DNA of 38,071 nt, taken from positions 1-38,071 of the forward strand of contig PAOL01000015.1 of the NCBI GenBank assembly GCA_002708475.1, given 5' to 3'. The notes beneath the pieces were generated by a model, which searched no databases, had not been told where the DNA came from, and saw only the letters and a program-made list of their open reading frames with translations. A program made the position numbers and the translations under genes. The DNA is from Oleispira sp. Lineage in GTDB: Bacteria > Pseudomonadota > Gammaproteobacteria > Pseudomonadales > Oceanobacteraceae. Shown here one piece after another: positions 1-11,142 of the stretch (its first letter is position 1; the number at the start of each line of letters is the position of its first letter).

Positions 1-341
1 AATTTGAATCTTGTACGTGCTAAGCCAGCGATTAAGGTAAGTGGGTCTCCGATAATGGGCAGCCAAGCAAATAATAAACTCCAAATACCATAACGGTTAT
101 ACAGGTGCTGCCCCTGTTGCCAAGAACGAGAATTTTGGTATTTGTTGTTTACATAGTCACTGGCCCAATAGCCAATTGCGTAGTTAATGCAGCTTCCTAA
201 CGTATTCCCACTCGTGGCAACCAGCCACAAAAGCAAGGTGTTATAACCTTGATCTAATAAGGCGATAAGTACGACTTCTGAACCCATTGGGAATAGAGTT
301 GATGCAATCAAAGCCGAAAAAAATAATCCTATTAAGGACAT
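1..341 (-). CDS. YqaA/DedA-family (SNARE-associated/VTT-like) membrane protein, 3' part cut by the window edge
   Basis: Reverse-strand translation from ATG at 341: MSLIGLFFSALIASTLFPMGSEVVLIALLDQGYNTLLLWLVATSGNTLGSCINYAIGYW..., typical of YqaA-like proteins. Open to the window edge. Confidence 0.75.
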   Translation of the reverse strand, partial: MSLIGLFFSALIASTLFPMGSEVVLIALLDQGYNTLLLWLVATSGNTLGSCINYAIGYWASDYVNNKYQNSRSWQQGQHLYNRYGIWSLLFAWLPIIGDPLTLIAGLARTRFK

Positions 342-979
342 TAGTTCTTATCGTTTTTTGAGATGTATTGATTCAAAGAAATGCGATGAAGCACTTCATA
401 TGGACCTTGAATTTCATCGGTGTTGTAGCGTGCGAAAACAATTTCTGTGACGGGAAACACGATATTCGGAGTACTCATTTTGGATATTTTAGTCAGTATA
501 TCCGAAGTCTTATAAGCCTTGTTATAAAAACCGAGTGTTATATGAGGGACGTATTCACTGGCATCTTGTCCTGCTGAAACTTTATGTAATAGATCTCGCA
601 CTGCTTCTAGTGAGCTGGTTGAGTCCTTTATTGATAGATAAGGCGCTGTGGTAAAGCTATGAGCGTTGGATAAACAAAGTGAAAAAGAGGGTAGGTTAGC
701 GCTTTTTAATTTTTTAATCTGTTGTTGTAAAACATCGTTTGTGAAGTGCTGAGGGTCAATTAAGCCTGATGCACTTAATGTAATATGAGCTTGGCGTAAA
801 TAATTAGGGTGAATGATATGTGCTAGGGATTGTGCGTAGGATGTAATTGCGTTCAAGCAATCTTGATTGTGTATTTCAATTGCCCAAAAACCATAGTGTT
901 GAATACCTTGGTGCCACTCAAAAAAATCACGCAGCTCTGTTGGCTGCGTGAATTCATGATCTGAAAAATGACCACTCAC
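341..979 (-). CDS. 2'-5' RNA ligase/LigT-like phosphoesterase family protein
   Basis: 212 aa ORF with HxTL/S-like motifs (HITLSASG and HITLGFYN) spaced as in the 2H phosphoesterase fold. Overlaps the upstream gene's ATG by 1 nt. Confidence 0.6.
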   Translation of the reverse strand: MSGHFSDHEFTQPTELRDFFEWHQGIQHYGFWAIEIHNQDCLNAITSYAQSLAHIIHPNYLRQAHITLSASGLIDPQHFTNDVLQQQIKKLKSANLPSFSLCLSNAHSFTTAPYLSIKDSTSSLEAVRDLLHKVSAGQDASEYVPHITLGFYNKAYKTSDILTKISKMSTPNIVFPVTEIVFARYNTDEIQGPYEVLHRISLNQYISKNDKN

Positions 980-988
980 TTTTATAGT

Positions 989-1768
989 TTAGAAGCTATA
1001 GACAAGCGTAACGCCCACAAGAGAATCCGTGTTGTCTATGCCATCAGGAACATCTGTAGAATGGGTCACTTGGTAGTTTACTTTCATAGCAAGCTTGCCA
1101 ACTAGAGTGCTGTGCAGGGCCATATCAGATTTATATATAGTTGAGGAGTCACCTGCTTCAACAGAAAACTTCTCTGTGAATTTTGCACCATCACCTAATT
1201 TTAGAAGCAGGTTTAAGCTTGCACGAGCAACTGTACCTTCTTCAACTTTGTCGCCATCTTCATTTTTTTCTTCTAAAACATTACGACGATGACCTGGAGC
1301 AAGTTCTAAATCCAGTTTGCCTAGGTTTTCATCTTTCCAAGCATGGTAACCATAACCAATAGCAAGAGTGCTTTGGTATTCATAACCATTAAAACGGTCG
1401 TCTTCATAATCTAATACTGATGCAACATAACTGCGTTTAGAAATAGAGTAATCGTATTTAACTTCTGCTTTATATCTTTCTTTTGATGTATCACCATCTT
1501 CTTCACTCGTTAGAGCTTCTAAAGATAGAGACGTTGTGCTTGGCTCTAATTCGCGAACCAAACTGAACTTGCCATTAAGGCTTTGAGTATCGCTGTTACC
1601 ACTAGTTTGAATAAAGCCAAGCTCTGCATCACCGGACCAGTTAGCTGTAATAGGCGCTTGATCTGCTGTTGTCGTACTTGGAGCAGCAGTCTCTTCTGCG
1701 AAAGTTACAGTAGGAAGTAGCAATACGCTACCCAGTAGACTTGAAGATAATAATGTTTTTTTCATCAT
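989..1768 (-). CDS. DUF481-family outer membrane protein (YdiY-like)
   Basis: Signal peptide, then WSGDAELGFIQTSGNSDTQSLNGKFSL and C-terminal ...LVGVTLVYSF, a beta-barrel signature ending in F. Confidence 0.8.
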   Translation of the reverse strand: MMKKTLLSSSLLGSVLLLPTVTFAEETAAPSTTTADQAPITANWSGDAELGFIQTSGNSDTQSLNGKFSLVRELEPSTTSLSLEALTSEEDGDTSKERYKAEVKYDYSISKRSYVASVLDYEDDRFNGYEYQSTLAIGYGYHAWKDENLGKLDLELAPGHRRNVLEEKNEDGDKVEEGTVARASLNLLLKLGDGAKFTEKFSVEAGDSSTIYKSDMALHSTLVGKLAMKVNYQVTHSTDVPDGIDNTDSLVGVTLVYSF

Positions 1769-2062
1769 AGTATTTGTTACATTTATTCTATATTAGGTTG
1801 ATACGTATTAGCCAAATGGCCGTTTGATAGGGAGCTAATCTAGAGTATTTCTAACGTTTTGTAAAAGCGATCTCACCAGCTTTTACAGCATTTAACTTAA
1901 TTACGGCCATTTATATGGCTAAAGAACGTTAATTAATAGAAATATTAAATTTAACGAATCGTATAAACACTCGACAAAAATGGAACAATGAATTCGAACC
2001 GCTTAGATTCATTGTTCTGTTACTATAATCATACTTTAAAAGCTTAAATTAAGGGTGAAAGA

Positions 2063-3427
2063 GTGAGAAAAGAAATTGTTTCAGGACCAGTGGGTCGTGT
2101 TCTTTATAATCTCACCTTACCTATGGTCATTGGAATTATTGCGGTTTTCTTCTTTAACCTAGTTGATACCTTCTTTATTTCCCTTCTAGGAACTCAGAGC
2201 TTGGCGGCGGTTAGTTTTACAATGCCCATTGCGATGGTTGTTATGAATCTTGCAATTGGCTTAGGTATCGCCTCGTCGGCATTGATCGCCCTCGCGACCG
2301 GCGCGAGAGACAATACTTTAGCTCAACACTATGTGGTTGCCGGGCTATTACTGACTCTAGCACTGTCAGTATTGATGCTTGTTTTTGGACTTGTTTTTAA
2401 TGACGAAGTGTTTCTCTTGCTAGGTGCTGAGGAGAAGCTTTTACCGTTGATTTGGCAGTATATGAAATTCTGGTGGCCAGGTGTTGTGGTTATGATGTTG
2501 ATGATTGTCATTAATAGCAGTATGCGAGCCGTCGGGAATACTAAATTACCCAGTTTAATGATGCTTGGATCAGCAGTATTAAATGCGATTTTAGATCCTA
2601 TCCTTATCTTCGGATTAGGGCCAATAGAAGGTATGGGGATTGCTGGGGCAGCACTTGCGAGTACATTATGCTGGCTAATCGTTGTTATTGTGATGATTTA
2701 TTCGTTAGCCAAGATTGATTTATTACATTGGGGAGCATTAACCTTAAAGGAAGTGTTTTCTATTTGGCAGCGATTAATCTCATTAGGCATTCCTGCAATT
2801 ATTACTAATGTGTTAGTGCCTATTGCGAGTGCTTTTTTATTGGTAATGATTGCACCGATGGGAGAACAGGCTGTCGCAGCTTTTGGTGTGGGCGCGAGAA
2901 TTGAGCCTTTTGCGATCGTGGCAATTTTAGCCTTAACGTCAACGATTCCGGTTTTTGTTGGACAGAATTTTGCTGCAGGTCAGCATGAAAGAGTCTGGCA
3001 GGCTCTTTCGATTGCGGTGCGCTTTATTCTAGCTTGGCAAATCGCTGTATGGCTGGTTCTATGGGCTATGTCACCGTTTTTAGCGACTATCTTTTCACAA
3101 GACCCGATAGTGATCGATCAAATTGTCAGCTATCTGATGATTATGCCAGTAGGTTATGCAGGCATGGGAATAGTACTTTGTGCTAATTCAGCATTAAATG
3201 CTTTGCAGAAAACCAGTGTTTCTATGCTATTAAATCTAGTGCGATTGAGTGTCTTTTATGTTCCATTCGCTTGGATAGGGGGGCATTATTATGGCTTTGA
3301 AGGACTATTGTTCGGCGCGTCTATGGGTAATTTAGTGGCAGGCTTTATTGTTTGGGGCATGATTAAAAGCGCCCAGAATAAACAAGCATTTGGCGTAAAG
3401 AATTACTCTACGCCATTAGATGTTTAA
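2063..3427 (+). CDS. MATE-family efflux transporter
   Basis: 454 aa, 12-TM type; GPVGRVLYNLTLPMVIGIIAVFFFNLVDTFFISLLGTQSLAAVSF is a typical MATE N-terminus. GTG start. Confidence 0.9.
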   Translation: MRKEIVSGPVGRVLYNLTLPMVIGIIAVFFFNLVDTFFISLLGTQSLAAVSFTMPIAMVVMNLAIGLGIASSALIALATGARDNTLAQHYVVAGLLLTLALSVLMLVFGLVFNDEVFLLLGAEEKLLPLIWQYMKFWWPGVVVMMLMIVINSSMRAVGNTKLPSLMMLGSAVLNAILDPILIFGLGPIEGMGIAGAALASTLCWLIVVIVMIYSLAKIDLLHWGALTLKEVFSIWQRLISLGIPAIITNVLVPIASAFLLVMIAPMGEQAVAAFGVGARIEPFAIVAILALTSTIPVFVGQNFAAGQHERVWQALSIAVRFILAWQIAVWLVLWAMSPFLATIFSQDPIVIDQIVSYLMIMPVGYAGMGIVLCANSALNALQKTSVSMLLNLVRLSVFYVPFAWIGGHYYGFEGLLFGASMGNLVAGFIVWGMIKSAQNKQAFGVKNYSTPLDV

Positions 3428-3450
3428 TTTAACGGTTTAGTGTGGGTCAC

Positions 3451-3768
3451 TTAGTGCTGGTTACGAAAACGACCCAATAGAAAATCTTTTAACATTACCC
3501 AGTCACCCAGAAGGCTATAGAACGGATACTTAAAAGTAGCAGGGCGATTGTGCTCGACAAAGAAGTGTGCAACCCAAGCAAACCCATATCCCATTAATGG
3601 CATAAACCAAAGCGCCATATAATTCTGACTGATGATTACATAAGCAATGATCGACAATACTCCGAAGCTGCCAATATAGTGCAATGCACGACACATTGGA
3701 TGGCTATGCTCACTGAGATAAAAAGGGTAAAACTCGGCAAAGGATTGGAAGCGTTTTTCTTCAGGCAT
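3451..3768 (-). CDS. DUF962/Mpo1-like family protein
   Basis: FAEFYPFYLSEHSHPMCRALHYIGS...WVAHFFVEHNRPATFKYPFYSLLGDW is the DUF962 pattern. Confidence 0.8.
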   Translation of the reverse strand: MPEEKRFQSFAEFYPFYLSEHSHPMCRALHYIGSFGVLSIIAYVIISQNYMALWFMPLMGYGFAWVAHFFVEHNRPATFKYPFYSLLGDWVMLKDFLLGRFRNQH

Positions 3769-3857
3769 ATCTAACTCTTTATGTAATTATTGTTTTTTAT
3801 TAAGAGTATTACTTTGCTGATAACTGAGCAAGGGAGCGTTGGTTTCATTATGTTATT

Positions 3858-3911
3858 AAAAAAACAGCAAGGCTGTCTGTATGATGCAATGCGAGGTTAT
3901 CCTCGCATTGC
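3858..3911 (-). terminator. Minus-strand intrinsic terminator (CAGC-CTT-GCTG + T7) preceded by a perfect 11-bp hairpin
   Basis: + strand AAAAAAACAGCAAGGCTG (3858-3875) reads as hairpin plus T-run on the minus strand. 3886-3911 GCAATGCGAGG-TTAT-CCTCGCATTGC is a perfect 11-bp stem. Confidence 0.7.
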
Positions 3912-3950
3912 CATTTTATACATGAGCACGAATCAGCTATTGCTCAACTT

Positions 3951-5126
3951 TTAACGCTCTATAGATAACGCAACGCCCATACCACCACCGATGCACAATG
4001 TCGCTAGACCTTTGTTAGCATCTTGGCGAATCATTTCGTGGAGTAAGGTTACTAATACACGACAACCGGAAGCACCGATTGGGTGACCTAAAGCGATAGC
4101 ACCACCGTTAACGTTTACCTTATTGGTATCCCACTCAAGCCCTTTATTAACAGAAAGAGCTTGAACAGCAAAGGCTTCGTTAGCTTCTACTAAATCTAGA
4201 TCGTTAATATCCCAGCCTGCTTTGGCTAAGCATTTCTTAACAGCCGGAATTGGTCCTGTGCCCATAATTGTTGGATCAACACCAGCGCTCGCATAGCCAG
4301 AAATTGTTGCCAAAATAGGCAATCCTAATTCTTCAGCTTTTTCACGGCTGGCGAGCATCACAGCGGCAGCTCCATCGTTTAGCGAAGAAGCATTACCAGC
4401 GGTGACTGTACCGTCTTTTTTAAATGCAGCGCGCATGCCAGAAAGTTTGTCGGCAGTAACAGCACGCGGGCCTTCATCGGTATCAAAAACGATATCGTCA
4501 CCACGACGTTGAGGTATGGTGACGGTTGTGATTTCGTCTTTGAATTTTCCAGCTTTAATAGCCGCCAATGCTTTCGCTTGTGACTGCGCAGCAAAGTCAT
4601 CTTGATCGCAGCGGGGGATTTCAAACTGCTCTGCAATATTCTCGGCTGTGATACCCATATGATAGTCATTAAATGCATCCCAAAGGCCATCGGTAATCAT
4701 GGTATCAACCATATTCCAGTTGCCCATGCGTTGGCCATTGCGTGAGTTTGGTAAAACGTGAGCTGAATTAGACATAGACTCTTGGCCACCTGCGATGATG
4801 ACATCTGCATCGCCCGCTTTAATAGCCTGTGCGGCCAAATGCAGCGCTTTAAGGCCAGAGCCACATACCTTGTTGATGGTCATAGCTGAAGCAGTTACAG
4901 GGATGCCGGCTTTAATGGCTGCCTGGCGTGCTGGGTTTTGTCCACAGCCTGCAGTAAGAACTTGTCCCATCAATACTTCATCGATGACGTCTGCAGAGAT
5001 ACCTGTTTTTTCGATTAGAGAACGAATAACAATCGCGCCTAATTCAGTTGCTTGTAAGCTAGAAAGTGAACCACCAAAGGTACCAATCGCTGTACGGGTT
5101 GCTGCAACAATTACGACATCTGTCAT
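3951..5126 (-). CDS. Acetyl-CoA C-acetyltransferase (thiolase)
   Basis: [21 protein letters not shown]...[16 protein letters not shown]...[16 protein letters not shown]...CIGGGMG. Start assigned to the internal ATG preceded by GGAGAACC. Confidence 0.93.
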   Translation of the reverse strand: MTDVVIVAATRTAIGTFGGSLSSLQATELGAIVIRSLIEKTGISADVIDEVLMGQVLTAGCGQNPARQAAIKAGIPVTASAMTINKVCGSGLKALHLAAQAIKAGDADVIIAGGQESMSNSAHVLPNSRNGQRMGNWNMVDTMITDGLWDAFNDYHMGITAENIAEQFEIPRCDQDDFAAQSQAKALAAIKAGKFKDEITTVTIPQRRGDDIVFDTDEGPRAVTADKLSGMRAAFKKDGTVTAGNASSLNDGAAAVMLASREKAEELGLPILATISGYASAGVDPTIMGTGPIPAVKKCLAKAGWDINDLDLVEANEAFAVQALSVNKGLEWDTNKVNVNGGAIALGHPIGASGCRVLVTLLHEMIRQDANKGLATLCIGGGMGVALSIER

Positions 5127-5213
5127 AAGGTTCTCCAAATCTAATACTATGAATTTATGATAAAGGGTTATAAACGATAGGTATTATATACCTTCAGAAC
5201 GTTTAAATTTATC

Positions 5214-6836
5214 TTATACCTTAAATTCATTAACAATCTGACGTAAATTCTCAGCTTGCTCTGCTAAATCGGAAGATGCTTTAGAGGTGCTCTCTGCTTG
5301 TGCAACGGTGTCTTCTGATACGCCATTAATTTTAATAATGTTGGCGCTGACTTCTTCTGAAACAGTTCTTTGCTCTACAGCAGCATTAGCAACCTGGCCA
5401 TTCATATCATTGATAGTATCGACATTGGTCATAATGCTGGTTAAAGAACTTTCAGTTGCCTGAGATTGATCAACAACTGTAATTGCCTTTTCACGGCTGT
5501 TCTCCATAGCGCTTACTGCTTGCTCTGTTCCCTGTTGAAGACGCTCGATAATCGATTGAATTTCACTGGTAGACTCTTCTGTACGCGCTGCTAGTGAACG
5601 AACTTCGTCAGCAACCACAGCGAATCCACGGCCCTGTTCACCCGCTCGCGCAGCTTCAATAGCTGCATTGAGTGCAAGTAGGTTTGTTTGTTCGGCAATG
5701 CCTTGGATAACTTGAGAAGCGTTGCCAATAAGTGCACTTTCTTTTGCAAGGTTTTGAATGACTTCGCGAGCATTTTCGACTTCTGAAACGAGTGCGGATA
5801 TGGATTGAACATTTTCAGACATGACTTTTTGTGAGTGCGTTGTATCTTCTTTTGCATGGGTAGTTGCACTGGCTGCTTCATCAGCATTGCGAGAAACTTC
5901 TTGAGCGGTGGCTGCCATTTCATTAACTGCAGTGGCGACCATATTAATTTCATCTTGCTGATTGTGAATGCCTTGTTGTGTCATTTTGGCAATTTCTTGT
6001 ACTTTTTCTGCCCCGCTTGAGACTCCTAAGCTTAGGTTTGCCATCACTTTGATTAGCAGTTGTAGATGTGTAATGAACCCATTGAAATTATCAACAAGAT
6101 CTCCAACTTCATCTTTCGCACGGGTCTGTAAGCGAATCGTTAGATCCCCTTTTCCTGTCGACATATCGGCTAAAGATCGTACGATGCGATTAATCGTTTT
6201 AGTAATAATATTGGCAATGGACCAAGCACTGAAGGTTAGAATAAACATCACAAGCAATGCGATAATAATACCTACATAAGTTGTGCGCTTATTTTGTTCG
6301 TTGGTTGTTTTAATGGCCTGCCCAAATGCACCATAACTTTGTTCTCTAAAGGCAGAAAGTTTTTCATTAAAATGGTCGTATGATTGATTCACATTATTGG
6401 CTAAAGTGGATAACTGAGTGAAATCAACGGTACCGTTAAGCATATCTTGAGCAAGTTTTATCGCGGGTACTCTGTAGAGCTCAAATGCTTCTTCCAGCGC
6501 CTTAGTATCTTGAGCACGTACGTCGTTATTAATAGACGAAATCTCTTCTAGAATTATTGCTAATTTATGGGCTGAATCTTCTGCTTCAATAATTAAATCA
6601 GCATCTTCCTCACTCAAAGCATTACCTAATTGATTACGTAATTTATACAGTAATACGCCAGCCTGGTCAGAATGTTCGATCGTTGGAAATATAATCTGTT
6701 CGATGGTATCCAGCTTGGCTTCGGTTGCAAGTTGAGACTTGATTGTAAAAGCAAGATAGGCAGCAAAACCCAATATACCGATGACTGCGATAGCCATAAT
6801 TTTATGTTTTATCGATAGGCCAAGAATAAACTTCAT
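5214..6836 (-). CDS. Methyl-accepting chemotaxis protein
   Basis: N-terminal TM, periplasmic helical domain, HAMP, and the signalling hairpin [28 protein letters not shown]. Start assigned to the ATG preceded by GGAGAAACG. Confidence 0.93.
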   Translation of the reverse strand: MKFILGLSIKHKIMAIAVIGILGFAAYLAFTIKSQLATEAKLDTIEQIIFPTIEHSDQAGVLLYKLRNQLGNALSEEDADLIIEAEDSAHKLAIILEEISSINNDVRAQDTKALEEAFELYRVPAIKLAQDMLNGTVDFTQLSTLANNVNQSYDHFNEKLSAFREQSYGAFGQAIKTTNEQNKRTTYVGIIIALLVMFILTFSAWSIANIITKTINRIVRSLADMSTGKGDLTIRLQTRAKDEVGDLVDNFNGFITHLQLLIKVMANLSLGVSSGAEKVQEIAKMTQQGIHNQQDEINMVATAVNEMAATAQEVSRNADEAASATTHAKEDTTHSQKVMSENVQSISALVSEVENAREVIQNLAKESALIGNASQVIQGIAEQTNLLALNAAIEAARAGEQGRGFAVVADEVRSLAARTEESTSEIQSIIERLQQGTEQAVSAMENSREKAITVVDQSQATESSLTSIMTNVDTINDMNGQVANAAVEQRTVSEEVSANIIKINGVSEDTVAQAESTSKASSDLAEQAENLRQIVNEFKV

Positions 6837-7043
6837 CGTTTCTCCATGTGTTTGGAATATAAACACTGTTAAGGTTATTAAGAATTAGCTCAAGAAAGTG
6901 CTTTAAACAAGAAGGCTGCGTATAGAAGGCGGAAAAGCTCTAAAGAGAAGTAGAATTAGGCCTAAAGGGTATAAATAGATAAGAATAAAGAATGGGTTTT
7001 TAGAAAGAAGTTCTGTAAAACCCATACTTATATTATGTGAATG

Positions 7044-8696
7044 TTATAGCTGATCTTGCATTGTTTTGTAGGCGTCCACTAAGCCATTTGTTGAGCTATC
7101 AAAGGTTGCATTAAAGTCTTCACCTTCCAAGGCTGCAAGTATGTTGTTTCCCATATCTTTACCCAGTTCAACGCCCCATTGATCAAAGGAATTAATTCCC
7201 CAAAGCATACCTTGGGCGGCCACTTTATGTTCATATAGTGCAATCAATGCACCGACAGAGTGGGGTGTTGATTTAGGGAAATAAAGGGTATTACTTGGAC
7301 GATTTCCAGGGATTACTTTTTGTGCAGCAAGCTCTTCAGCTTCTTGCTTATTAAGACCAGCCTTTAAGCATTCATCCAGCGCTTGTTCTTTGCTCTTACC
7401 GGTTAATAAAGCCTGACTTTGTGAGAGTGCATTAGAAACCAACATGGCATGGAAGTTATCAATCGGATTATGAGTGCGCATTGGCAGAATAAAATCACTT
7501 GGCGAGAAATGAGTACCTTGGTGCAGTAGTTGGTGGTAAGCATGTTGACCATTAGATCCTACGCCACCCCAAATAATGGGGCCAGTATGATAATCCACTT
7601 TATGGCCATCTATCCCTACAGACTTACCACTACTTTCCATATCAAGCTGTTGCAAGTGAGCAGGCAAGCCGCGTAAATAGTGATCGTAAGGTAATATAGC
7701 TTGGGAATTAATATTAAAGAAATTAACGTACCAAACACCTAATAACGCCATGATCACAGGCATATTTTTTTCCATGGGAGCAGTGCGGAAATGTTCATCC
7801 ATTTCGTGAGCGCCACGGAGCATATTTCGAAAGTTATCGATACCGATAGAGATGGCTAACGGTAAACCAATAGCGGACCAAAGTGAGTAACGGCCACCGA
7901 CCCAATCCCACATAGGAAAGATGTTTTCTTCGGCAATACCAAATTCTACCGCTTTTTCAACATTGGCCGATACGGCAGCAAAGTGTTTTTGTAAATCGTT
8001 AACGACACCGCCGTTATCTAAAAACCATTGACGGCAGGCCAAGGCATTTTTTAAAGTTTCTTGTGTGCCGAAAGATTTAGATTGAACGATGAATAAGGTA
8101 GTTTCAGGGTTCAGGTGTTTTAAAATTTCGGTAATGTGCGAGCCATCTATATTGGCTAGGTAATGCACGTTGATATGGCTATCGTTATAAGGCTTTAGAG
8201 CGCTTGAGGCTAATTTAGGCCCTAAAAATGAACCACCAATACCAATAGAGACAACATCTGTAAAGGGTTTGTTAGTATATCCACGCCAGTGCTTACGACG
8301 TATTTTCCAACAGAACTCTTCCATACGACTCATCGTATCGCGAACTTCTGGCATTACATCCTTGCCATCAACCATAATGGGTCGATCACTAAAGTTTCGT
8401 AAAGCGGTATGTAAGGCAGGGCGCTTTTCACTGCGATTAACGAGTTCACCTTTAAACAAAGCATTAATTTGTTCAGGTAGGTTACGTTTTTTTGCTAATT
8501 GGTTTAGCAAATCCATTGTTTCGCTGGTGATGCGGTTTTTGGAGTAATCGAGTGTTAAGCCAGCAGCAGTGAGGTTAAAGCGATCAAAGCGCTGTTTATC
8601 TTGTTGAAACCAATCCAGCATATGTTGCTGGTGGATATCACCAAAGTGTTTTTGAAGTTGTTTCCAAATATCTAAGCTTTGAAGTGGTGTGCTCAT
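7044..8696 (-). CDS. pgi: Glucose-6-phosphate isomerase
   Basis: VVSIGIGGSFLGPKLASSAL, DWVGGRYSLWSAIGLPLAISIG, and GVELGKDMGNNI motifs. Confidence 0.97.
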   Translation of the reverse strand: MSTPLQSLDIWKQLQKHFGDIHQQHMLDWFQQDKQRFDRFNLTAAGLTLDYSKNRITSETMDLLNQLAKKRNLPEQINALFKGELVNRSEKRPALHTALRNFSDRPIMVDGKDVMPEVRDTMSRMEEFCWKIRRKHWRGYTNKPFTDVVSIGIGGSFLGPKLASSALKPYNDSHINVHYLANIDGSHITEILKHLNPETTLFIVQSKSFGTQETLKNALACRQWFLDNGGVVNDLQKHFAAVSANVEKAVEFGIAEENIFPMWDWVGGRYSLWSAIGLPLAISIGIDNFRNMLRGAHEMDEHFRTAPMEKNMPVIMALLGVWYVNFFNINSQAILPYDHYLRGLPAHLQQLDMESSGKSVGIDGHKVDYHTGPIIWGGVGSNGQHAYHQLLHQGTHFSPSDFILPMRTHNPIDNFHAMLVSNALSQSQALLTGKSKEQALDECLKAGLNKQEAEELAAQKVIPGNRPSNTLYFPKSTPHSVGALIALYEHKVAAQGMLWGINSFDQWGVELGKDMGNNILAALEGEDFNATFDSSTNGLVDAYKTMQDQL

Positions 8697-8833
8697 AAAT
8701 ATCCTTTATATGAGTCAAAATATCATTGTTGATTCAGTATAAACTTTTGAGTCACTTCATCATAGGGCGCAAAGGATTCAATTACGGTGTGATTCTTAAG
8801 CAGCTTTGTGATGTGTTTTTAGAGAGGGCAGAA

Positions 8834-8860
8834 ACAAAAACACCACAACAAGTGTGGCGT
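8834..8860 (-). terminator. Intrinsic terminator downstream of panD
   Basis: Minus strand ACGCCACACTTGTTGTGGTGTTTTTG: short GC stem followed by a T-run. Confidence 0.6.
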
Positions 8861-8897
8861 ATTGATCGTCAAATTGTATTAATCGAATAAAGATCGA

Positions 8898-9278
8898 TTA
8901 AGCAACCTGAACAGGAATATCGAAGCTGGTATGGCTAACAGTGTTGTCAGCGTTGGTATAAACCATTTTTGGTTTAAAGTTTTCCAGTTCTTTTTCGTCG
9001 TAAGAGCTGTATGCACAAATGATCAAACGGTCACCCACTTGAGCTAAGCGTGCAGCTGCGCCATTGACAGAAATAATACCTGAATTATCTTCACCACGGA
9101 TAACGTAAGTGGTGAAACGAGCACCATTTTCCATGTTGTAGATTTGAATTTGTTCAAATTCGCGCATGCCTGTTAATTCTAACAACTTACCGTCGATAGC
9201 GCATGAGCCTTCATAATTCAATACGGCCTGTGTGACTCGAGCCTGATGTATCTTGGCTTTCAGCATAGTGGACTGCAT
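8898..9278 (-). CDS. panD: Aspartate 1-decarboxylase
   Basis: [29 protein letters not shown] with the Gly-Ser self-cleavage site. Confidence 0.96.
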   Translation of the reverse strand: MQSTMLKAKIHQARVTQAVLNYEGSCAIDGKLLELTGMREFEQIQIYNMENGARFTTYVIRGEDNSGIISVNGAAARLAQVGDRLIICAYSSYDEKELENFKPKMVYTNADNTVSHTSFDIPVQVA

Positions 9279-9385
9279 AGAAAAAAACCTTTAATCCGGT
9301 TACTTCTCAATGACTCAGCAGGCAAGAATGCCTCTGTTTTCATTGGTTAATTTATAGCCTTATTGAAGGCGGTGCGAAGTATGCC

Positions 9386-10252
9386 CTAATCGCTAGTCCG
9401 ATTCAACGGAAATGGCAAATTATCAATAAGGCGCGCACTGCCTAAAAAGGCGGCTACCAAGATGACAAGCTTTGTATCATCAGGTGTTGCGGGTTTTAAG
9501 TCCGATTCGCGACACAAAGCCAAATAATCAACTTTGAACCCTTGTTTATTCAATCTTTGTTGAGTTTGCTCTAATGTTGAAACAAAGTCATTACCCTGTT
9601 GTATTGCTTCAGCTATATCTTGCAACGATTTAAACAGCATAGGAGCCAAGTCCAGTTCTTCTGCTGATAAGTAACCATTGCGAGAGCTTAGTGCTAAGCC
9701 ATCACGGTTTCGCTCTGTTGCAACGCCGATGATTTCTATAGGTATGCAAAGATCTGCTACCATCTTACGAATAACGGCTAGCTGCTGAAAGTCTTTTTCA
9801 CCAAAAAAAGCTTTGTCTGCTTGGACCATATTAAATAATTTAGTCACAACCGTCGCTACACCATCGAAATGCCCTGGGCGTGATCCTCCGCATAACCCCA
9901 TCGATACATCAGGAACCGATACAATAGATTGGATTTCTTGGCCGTTTGGATACATTTCGTCGACTGTCGGTGCGAACAATAGCTCACAGCCATTTTCCGT
10001 TAATAGTTCCTGATCTTGCTCTAACGTGCGTGGGTAGTTAGTTAAATCACTCTTGTCATTAAATTGAAGAGGGTTGACAAAAATGCTCGCAATTACGACA
10101 TCACAATGTTTTTTAGCCTTCTTAATTAGGCTCATATGTCCAGAGTGTAAGTTGCCCATGGTTGGAACAAAACCCACGCTGAGTCCTTTGAATTTGGCAT
10201 GGTGTACAAATTCGCGAAGTTCAGCGACAGTGGAAACGGTTAACAAACTCAT
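9386..10252 (-). CDS. panC: Pantoate-beta-alanine ligase
   Basis: GFVPTMGNLHSGHMSLIKKAKKHCDVVIASIFVNPLQF; FFGEKDFQQL; LALSSRNGYLS. Confidence 0.97.
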   Translation of the reverse strand: MSLLTVSTVAELREFVHHAKFKGLSVGFVPTMGNLHSGHMSLIKKAKKHCDVVIASIFVNPLQFNDKSDLTNYPRTLEQDQELLTENGCELLFAPTVDEMYPNGQEIQSIVSVPDVSMGLCGGSRPGHFDGVATVVTKLFNMVQADKAFFGEKDFQQLAVIRKMVADLCIPIEIIGVATERNRDGLALSSRNGYLSAEELDLAPMLFKSLQDIAEAIQQGNDFVSTLEQTQQRLNKQGFKVDYLALCRESDLKPATPDDTKLVILVAAFLGSARLIDNLPFPLNRTSD

Positions 10253-10282
10253 GAAACAACCTACTCGTTAATTTTTTTCGAC

Positions 10283-11077
10283 TTATGAAAATTTATGTTC
10301 TTCGCCTGGGAAGGTTCCGGCTTTTACTTCTTCGCCGAACGCAGCAATGGCTTGCTGAGTTGTGCGGCCATCGGTCATAAAGTTTTTCACGAATTTAGGT
10401 GTATGACCGGAATTTAGTCCAAGCATGTCATAAACGACTAATACTTGCGCATCGGTATCACTGCCTGCGCCAATGCCAATAACGGGTACATTAACGGCTT
10501 CTGTAATCGCTTTACCAAGACTGCTAGGAACGCATTCTAATAGAATGCAGTCCGCACCCGCAGCGGCTAATGCAATAGAGTGTTCGATCATTGCTTGGGC
10601 TTTTGCTTCATCACGGCCCTGAACACGATAGCCACCTAATTTATTCACAGATTGAGGTGTTAAGCCCAAATGTGCACAAACGGGAACGCCTTGGCGAGCT
10701 AATGACTGAACTAGTGGTACCAACCAATCATCACCTTCGACTTTTACCATATGGGCACCGGCTTGCATTAATAATGCGGCGTTTGCTTGGCCTTGCTCTA
10801 AGGTGCTGTAACTCATAAACGGCATGTCAGCCATAATTAAAGCGCCTTGGTTTCCTTGAGCAACGCAGCGTGTGTGGTATTCCATTTCAGCCATTGTTAC
10901 CGGCAAGGTTGTGTCTTTACCTTGGCAAACCATGCCTAAAGAATCGCCGACTAAAATTACCTCGATGCCTGCACTGCTAACAAGGTGACTAAAGGTCGCG
11001 TCGTATGCGGTCAATACGCTGAATTTTTCGCCCTTATTTTTGCATTCACTAAGGGTGCGGATACTGACATTATTCAT
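10283..11077 (-). CDS. panB: 3-methyl-2-oxobutanoate hydroxymethyltransferase
   Basis: [58 protein letters not shown]. Confidence 0.97.
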   Translation of the reverse strand: MNNVSIRTLSECKNKGEKFSVLTAYDATFSHLVSSAGIEVILVGDSLGMVCQGKDTTLPVTMAEMEYHTRCVAQGNQGALIMADMPFMSYSTLEQGQANAALLMQAGAHMVKVEGDDWLVPLVQSLARQGVPVCAHLGLTPQSVNKLGGYRVQGRDEAKAQAMIEHSIALAAAGADCILLECVPSSLGKAITEAVNVPVIGIGAGSDTDAQVLVVYDMLGLNSGHTPKFVKNFMTDGRTTQQAIAAFGEEVKAGTFPGEEHKFS

Positions 11078-11142
11078 GCTGGGCCTCAGGTTCTCTAATT
11101 AGGGTAATCATTTATCTAAGAGTGTGGATTTGGTCGTTATGA

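Noticed and set aside
4795-5160. Antisense ORFs (e.g. 121 aa inside thiolase, 113 aa inside cbrA, 120 aa inside the MCP)
   Set aside because: They lie fully inside confident genes in alternate frames, with low-complexity or atypical composition; not supported.
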